Below are positions 5,946-8,928 of a stretch of 8,928 bases of DNA, in pieces (the stretch's first letter is position 1; the number at the start of each line of letters is the position of its first letter). The position numbers and the translations under genes were made by a program. A model generated the notes under the pieces. It was not told the DNA's origin, did not search any database, and saw only the letters and a list, made by a program, of their open reading frames with translations. The DNA is from an uncultured Phycisphaerales bacterium. Its GTDB lineage: Bacteria; Planctomycetota; Phycisphaerae; Phycisphaerales; UBA1924. The stretch spans positions 1 to 8,928 of the forward strand of contig CALMQD010000098.1 in the NCBI GenBank assembly GCA_937871415.1. The letters are read 5' to 3'.

Positions 5946-6476
5946 ATGAATCGTAACGGTGGCGCGGGTGTTCGCTGGATGTGGTGCGCGCTGGCCGCCC
6001 TGGGCGCTTCCACCATCGGGATTGCGATGGGGCTGGGCGCGGGTTCCGTCCGGAGGAGTGCCGCCCCCGAGCCCGGCGTTGCGGCCCCCGCTGTGGCGGT
6101 CTGTTCTCTGGTTGTGGACTACGGCGACTTCTGCCAGAAGCACTACACGCACATCGAGTTCAGGCCCGGCATGACGGCGTTCGACATCCTGAAGGCGGCG
6201 GAGGCGCACCCGCGCGGCGTGAAAGTCTCGAGCGCGGGCTCGGGCGAGCGGGCCTTCGTCAAGGCGATCGATGATGTCGCCAACGGCGAGAAGAAAGCCC
6301 GGAAAGCCGACGCGAAGTCCGGCAACGCCGAGCCGATCAAGGGATACTGGCAGTTCATGGTGAACGGCAAGTATGGCGAGCGGGGCGCGGGCGCGACCGC
6401 CGTCGGCGCCGGCGACGAAGTCCGCTGGTTCTTCGGCGAATACACGCCACCGGCCGAGAAACCCGCCTCGCCCTGA
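5946..6476 (+). CDS. Membrane-anchored or secreted DUF4430 (transcobalamin C-terminal-like) protein
   Basis: A 176-residue protein. Residues 1-10 are polar with a basic R10, and residues 11-32 are one hydrophobic helix, which is a signal anchor or an uncleaved/Sec signal peptide; there is no lipobox. A Pro/Ala spacer (about 36-50) follows. The rest (51-166) matches DUF4430: a first beta-strand (VAVCSLVVDYG), the turn PGMTAFDILKAAE (74-86), and the strong C-terminal motif YWQFMVNGKYGERGAGAT (134-151) with GDEVRWFFGEY (156-166). DUF4430 resembles the C-terminal beta-domain of eukaryotic transcobalamin and intrinsic factor, which covers the bound cobalamin (family knowledge). Cys53 and Cys63 could form a disulfide outside the cytoplasm. 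The domain is predicted to sit on the outer face of the inner membrane or in the periplasm. It lies between a methyltransferase gene and a DUF6580 membrane protein. The ligand is not shown by the sequence. Confidence 0.82.
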   Translation: MNRNGGAGVRWMWCALAALGASTIGIAMGLGAGSVRRSAAPEPGVAAPAVAVCSLVVDYGDFCQKHYTHIEFRPGMTAFDILKAAEAHPRGVKVSSAGSGERAFVKAIDDVANGEKKARKADAKSGNAEPIKGYWQFMVNGKYGERGAGATAVGAGDEVRWFFGEYTPPAEKPASP

Positions 6477-6503
6477 GCCCGGGGGGGACTAACATTCGAC
6501 CCG

Positions 6504-6527
6504 TCGCCCGCGGGACTGCGCGGGCGA
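6504..6527 (+). repeat. Perfect 9-bp hairpin in the gap between the DUF4430 and DUF6580 genes
   Basis: TCGCCCGCG (6504-6512) and CGCGGGCGA (6519-6527) pair perfectly around the loop GGACTG, 27 bases after one stop and 31 bases before the next start. No T-tract follows, so it is more likely an mRNA-processing, stabilising or attenuating element than a simple terminator. A -10-like TAACAT at about 6489-6494 just before it could mark an internal promoter, but this is weak. Confidence 0.6.
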
Positions 6528-6558
6528 GCGCCACGAGAACCGCCAGCAAGGAAGATCC

Positions 6559-7146
6559 ATGCCCATGCTCCGCCCGACGTGCGAAACCACGATCGCTCCG
6601 AATACGACCGCCAATCGCCCGGCCTTCGCCTTTGAAGCCGCGGTGTTCGCGGTGCTGGCGACTCTCGGCGTGTGCTCGCGACTCCTGATCGAGATCCCGA
6701 ACTTCTCCGCCGTCGCGGCGTGCGCCCTGTTCGGCGGTTTTTACTTCCGGCGACGCTGGATGGTCGTCGCGCTGCCGATCGTGACGATGCTGCTGTCCGA
6801 CCTGGCCCTGGGTTTCTATTCGCCGATGCTCATGGCGAGCGTGTATCTGTCGCTGGCGATGGCGGCGGCGCTCGGGCGAGTCGTTCGTTCGAACCCGCGG
6901 CTGGGGTTCGGCGCCGGCGCGATGCTCGCGGGCTCGGTCCTGTTCTTCCTGTGCACGAACTTCGCGGTGTGGGCCGGCAGCCAGTGGTACACGCAGGACC
7001 TCAAGGGCCTGGCGCATTGCTTTACGCTCGCCCTGCCGTTCTTCCGCTACACGCTCATGTCGGACGTGCTCTTCGCGTCCGCGATCTTCGGCGCGTGGGC
7101 GCTCGCGCGTCGGTTCGGGGCCAGGGCGGCGGTCGCGACGGCCTGA
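6559..7146 (+). CDS. DUF6580-family integral membrane protein, ECF S-component-like
   Basis: A 195-residue membrane protein with about five to six helices after a polar N-terminus (1-20). Recognisable family segments are SRLLIEIPNFSAVAACALFGGFYF (40-63, a conserved PNF-SxVAAxALFGG core), MLLSDLALGFYSPML (77-91), AGSVLFFLCTNFAVW (124-138), SQWYTQDLKGLAHCF (141-155) and PFFRYTLMSDVLFASAIFG (160-178). These match DUF6580, a family of small bacterial membrane proteins whose size and topology resemble the substrate-binding S-components of ECF vitamin transporters. ATG 6559 has AGGA 6 bases upstream; a second in-frame ATG at 6565 is possible. It follows the DUF4430 gene by 82 bases. No ECF ATPase or T-component lies in the window, so if it is an S-component it would have to share a module encoded elsewhere or work alone. 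It converges on accC, 30 bases apart, with no evident terminator. Confidence 0.78.
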   Translation: MPMLRPTCETTIAPNTTANRPAFAFEAAVFAVLATLGVCSRLLIEIPNFSAVAACALFGGFYFRRRWMVVALPIVTMLLSDLALGFYSPMLMASVYLSLAMAAALGRVVRSNPRLGFGAGAMLAGSVLFFLCTNFAVWAGSQWYTQDLKGLAHCFTLALPFFRYTLMSDVLFASAIFGAWALARRFGARAAVATA

Positions 7147-7176
7147 GTGAATCGATGAGTTCCTGACGCGGATCGA

Positions 7177-8517
7177 CTACTTCAGCAGCCGCTCCAGGAA
7201 GTGGATGTCGATCCCGCCTTCCTGGAAGGACGAGTTCTGCATGAGCCGGCGCTGCAGCGGCACCGTCGTCTTGATGGGTTCGATCGCGAACTCGCGCAGC
7301 GCTCGCTCCATGCGTGTGATGGCCTCGCGACGCGTCGGCGCGTGCACCAGCAGCTTGCCGATCATGCTGTCGTAGTTCGGCGGCACCGTGTAGCCCGTGA
7401 CCACGTGCGTGTCGAGGCGCACGCCCGGGCCACCCGGCGGCTCGAAGCGCGTGATCTTGCCCGGGCTGGGCATGAAGTTGCGCTCGGGGTCTTCCGCGTT
7501 GATGCGGCACTCGATCGCGTGCCCGTTCAGTTTGATGTCCGACTGCTTGAACGGCAGCGGCTGCCCCGCGGCGACCTTGATCATCTCCTTGACGATATCG
7601 ATGCCGGTGATGAGCTCCGTCACCGGGTGCTCGACCTGCACGCGCGTGTTGACCTCGAGCATGTAGAAGTTCTGCTGGTCGTCCATCAGGAACTCGACCG
7701 TCGCGGCCCCCGAGTACTGAGCGTGCCGGATGAGGTTGGCCGCCTGCTCGCAGACCTTCTCACGCTTGCGGTGGTCCAGGCCCGGCGCGGGTCCCTCTTC
7801 GATGACCTTCTGGTGCCGGCGCTGCATCGAGCAGTCGCGCTCGAAGAGGTGCACCGCGTGCCCGTGCTTGTCGCCCAGCACCTGCACCTCGACGTGGCGG
7901 GCGTGCTCCAGGAACTTCTCGATGAAGACCGCGCCGTTGCCGAAGGCGTTCTGTGCTTCCTGGCTGGCGTTGCGGAGGTTCGTGCGGAGCGCGGCCTCGT
8001 TGTGGCACACGCGCATGCCGCGCCCGCCGCCGCCCGCCGCGGCCTTGATGATGACCGGGTAGCCGATCGTGCGCGCGACCTCGACCGCCTCGTCCTCGTT
8101 GTCGATCGCGCCCTCGGAGCCGGGGAAGATCGGCACGCCGGCCGCCTTCGCCGCGTGCTTGCAGGCGACCTTGTCGCCGAGTTTGGCCATCGCCTCGGGG
8201 CTGGGGCCGATGAACTCGATCTTGCAGTCGCGGCAGACCGACGCGAACTCGGCGCGCTCGGAGAGGAAGCCGTAGCCCGGGTGGATGGCGTCGACGTTCG
8301 CCACTTCGGCCGCGGCGATGATCCGCGAGATGTTGAGGTAACTCTCCTTCGCCGGCCCGGGGCCGATGCAGATGGACTCGTCGGCGTGACGCAGGTACGG
8401 CGCGCCGCGGTCGGCCTCGGAGAAGACGCACACCGACTCGATGCCGAGTTCGCGGCAGGCGCGGATGACTCGGAGAGCGATTTCGCCGCGATTGGCAATG
8501 AGAATTCTGGAAAACAT
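7177..8517 (-). CDS. accC: Biotin carboxylase subunit of acetyl-CoA carboxylase
   Basis: A 446-residue cytoplasmic enzyme, almost the length of the well-studied E. coli protein. It carboxylates the biotin on the carrier protein AccB using ATP and bicarbonate, the first half-reaction of malonyl-CoA synthesis. Visible landmarks: the N-terminal [15 protein letters not shown]116; K158 before the glycine-rich ATP loop GGGGRGM (162-168); HQKVIEE with K237; E275 and E288 as metal ligands; and the catalytic cluster N290, R292, Q294, V295 and E296 ([11 protein letters not shown]) plus R338. All expected active-site residues appear present. The start at 8517 matches the family N-terminus. AGGA (complement of 8522-8525) lies 4 bases upstream. 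The open frame extends further, but the extra residues are unlike the family. It follows accB by 140 bases on the same strand, the usual accB-accC order. Confidence 0.97.
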   Translation of the reverse strand: MFSRILIANRGEIALRVIRACRELGIESVCVFSEADRGAPYLRHADESICIGPGPAKESYLNISRIIAAAEVANVDAIHPGYGFLSERAEFASVCRDCKIEFIGPSPEAMAKLGDKVACKHAAKAAGVPIFPGSEGAIDNEDEAVEVARTIGYPVIIKAAAGGGGRGMRVCHNEAALRTNLRNASQEAQNAFGNGAVFIEKFLEHARHVEVQVLGDKHGHAVHLFERDCSMQRRHQKVIEEGPAPGLDHRKREKVCEQAANLIRHAQYSGAATVEFLMDDQQNFYMLEVNTRVQVEHPVTELITGIDIVKEMIKVAAGQPLPFKQSDIKLNGHAIECRINAEDPERNFMPSPGKITRFEPPGGPGVRLDTHVVTGYTVPPNYDSMIGKLLVHAPTRREAITRMERALREFAIEPIKTTVPLQRRLMQNSSFQEGGIDIHFLERLLK

Positions 8518-8657
8518 GGCGTCCTGGCAGAAAGGCGTCGACGCTGCGGATGGGCCGGTCGCGTTTCGGGCAATTCCCATCCCGCTGCCGTCGATGCAAG
8601 CCGCGAGCGAGCGCTCGCACTCGTTGGGGGGCGGATCCGGGCGGTCTCGATCGAAGC
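8518..8657 (-). other. 140-bp accB-accC spacer
   Basis: Longer than usual for a tightly packed accBC operon. It contains a 12-bp perfect palindrome, GCGAGCGCTCGC, at 8607-8618 (a possible RNA stem if read as GCGAG...CTCGC, 8603-8618). I see no T-tract, clear promoter or small gene. The frame upstream of accC is open through part of it, without family similarity. Confidence 0.4.
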
Positions 8658-8928
8658 TCAGTTCGGTCGCACGAGGAACAGCGGCTGTCCGTACTCAACC
8701 GACTGGCCGTTGGTCACGAGGATGCGCTCGATCGTGCCCGCGGTCTCCGCCTTGATCTCGGAGAAGACCTTCATCGCCTCGATGAGGCAGACCGTCGTAT
8801 CGGGCCCCACCGAAGCGCCGACCTGCACGAACGCGCTGGCGTCCGGGTTGGGCGCCAGGTACACCGTCCCGACCATCGGGCTGGCGATCGGCAGGGTCGG
8901 CTGCCTGCTGACCGAGGCGCCCGGACGT
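8658..8928 (-). CDS. accB: Biotin carboxyl carrier protein of acetyl-CoA carboxylase (C-terminal part, runs off the right edge)
   Basis: The last 89 codons plus part of one more are present, and the start lies beyond 8928. The residues form the biotinyl domain: [18 protein letters not shown] at the N-terminal side (family: SPMVGT-YxxPxPdA), then [22 protein letters not shown], in which the Lys of EAMKV is the biotin attachment site, then [30 protein letters not shown]. The last residue of the tetrapeptide is Val instead of the canonical Met (AMKM). The segment before it (from about 8877 up) is a Ser/Pro/Gln-rich linker typical of BCCP. The swinging biotin arm carries CO2 from AccC to the carboxyltransferase. 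The ATG at 8876 is internal to this domain and is not the true start. Confidence 0.96.
   Translation of the reverse strand, partial: RPGASVSRQPTLPIASPMVGTVYLAPNPDASAFVQVGASVGPDTTVCLIEAMKVFSEIKAETAGTIERILVTNGQSVEYGQPLFLVRPN

Noticed and set aside
6477..6558. Cobalamin riboswitch controlling the DUF6580 gene
   Set aside because: The gap is only 82 bases, too short for the full element, and no B12-box-like sequence is seen there.
1..8928. CRISPR array, insertion sequence or phage element
   Set aside because: No regularly spaced repeats, transposase-like reading frames, terminal inverted repeats or integrase genes are visible. The only direct repeat is the coding duplication at 37-189.

Overview
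The window is GC-rich DNA that reads like an accessory-to-housekeeping stretch of a planctomycete chromosome, most likely class Phycisphaerae. The best taxonomic clue is the truncated protein at the left edge. It ends in two near-identical Asp-rich calcium-loop repeats followed by an aromatic 'FLDAWF' helix and a Cys-Pro terminus, the dockerin-like ending common in Phycisphaerales exported proteins. SD-less starts mixed with strong SD sites and a DUF2934 mini-protein fit this, but the assignment is inference from family knowledge, not from a marker gene.

Layout, left to right. 1-210: C-terminal tail of the dockerin-like exported protein (+). 268-513: DUF2934 mini-protein (-), converging on that tail. 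514-803: divergent intergenic region. 804-1475: a PilZ domain fused to a C-terminal J-domain (+). 1624-1696: tRNA-Ala(UGC) (+). 1764-2783: class I SAM methyltransferase (+). 2797-4395: TerC-family membrane protein fused to a PGPGW-type membrane domain (-), converging on the methyltransferase with 13 bases between them. 4396-4571: divergent intergenic region with a large imperfect inverted repeat. 4572-7146: a + strand cluster of a THUMP-like methyltransferase, a membrane-anchored DUF4430 (transcobalamin-C-like) protein and a DUF6580 integral membrane protein. 7177-8928: accC and the C-terminal part of accB (-), the biotin carboxylase and biotin carrier of acetyl-CoA carboxylase, with accB upstream and running off the right edge.

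How the genes may work together. accB-accC is the one clear known pathway: the first half-reaction of fatty-acid synthesis. The DUF4430/DUF6580 pair is the best candidate for an undescribed system. A surface-tethered domain resembling the ligand-closing domain of transcobalamin sits next to a small polytopic protein that resembles S-components of vitamin transporters, which suggests small-molecule (possibly cobalamin-like) capture and uptake. The first methyltransferase of that cluster is tightly coupled to the DUF4430 gene (TAGGAGG spans its stop). The PilZ-J fusion would join cyclic-di-GMP sensing to Hsp70 recruitment in one small protein. These functional readings are hypotheses; the domain calls themselves rest on visible motifs.
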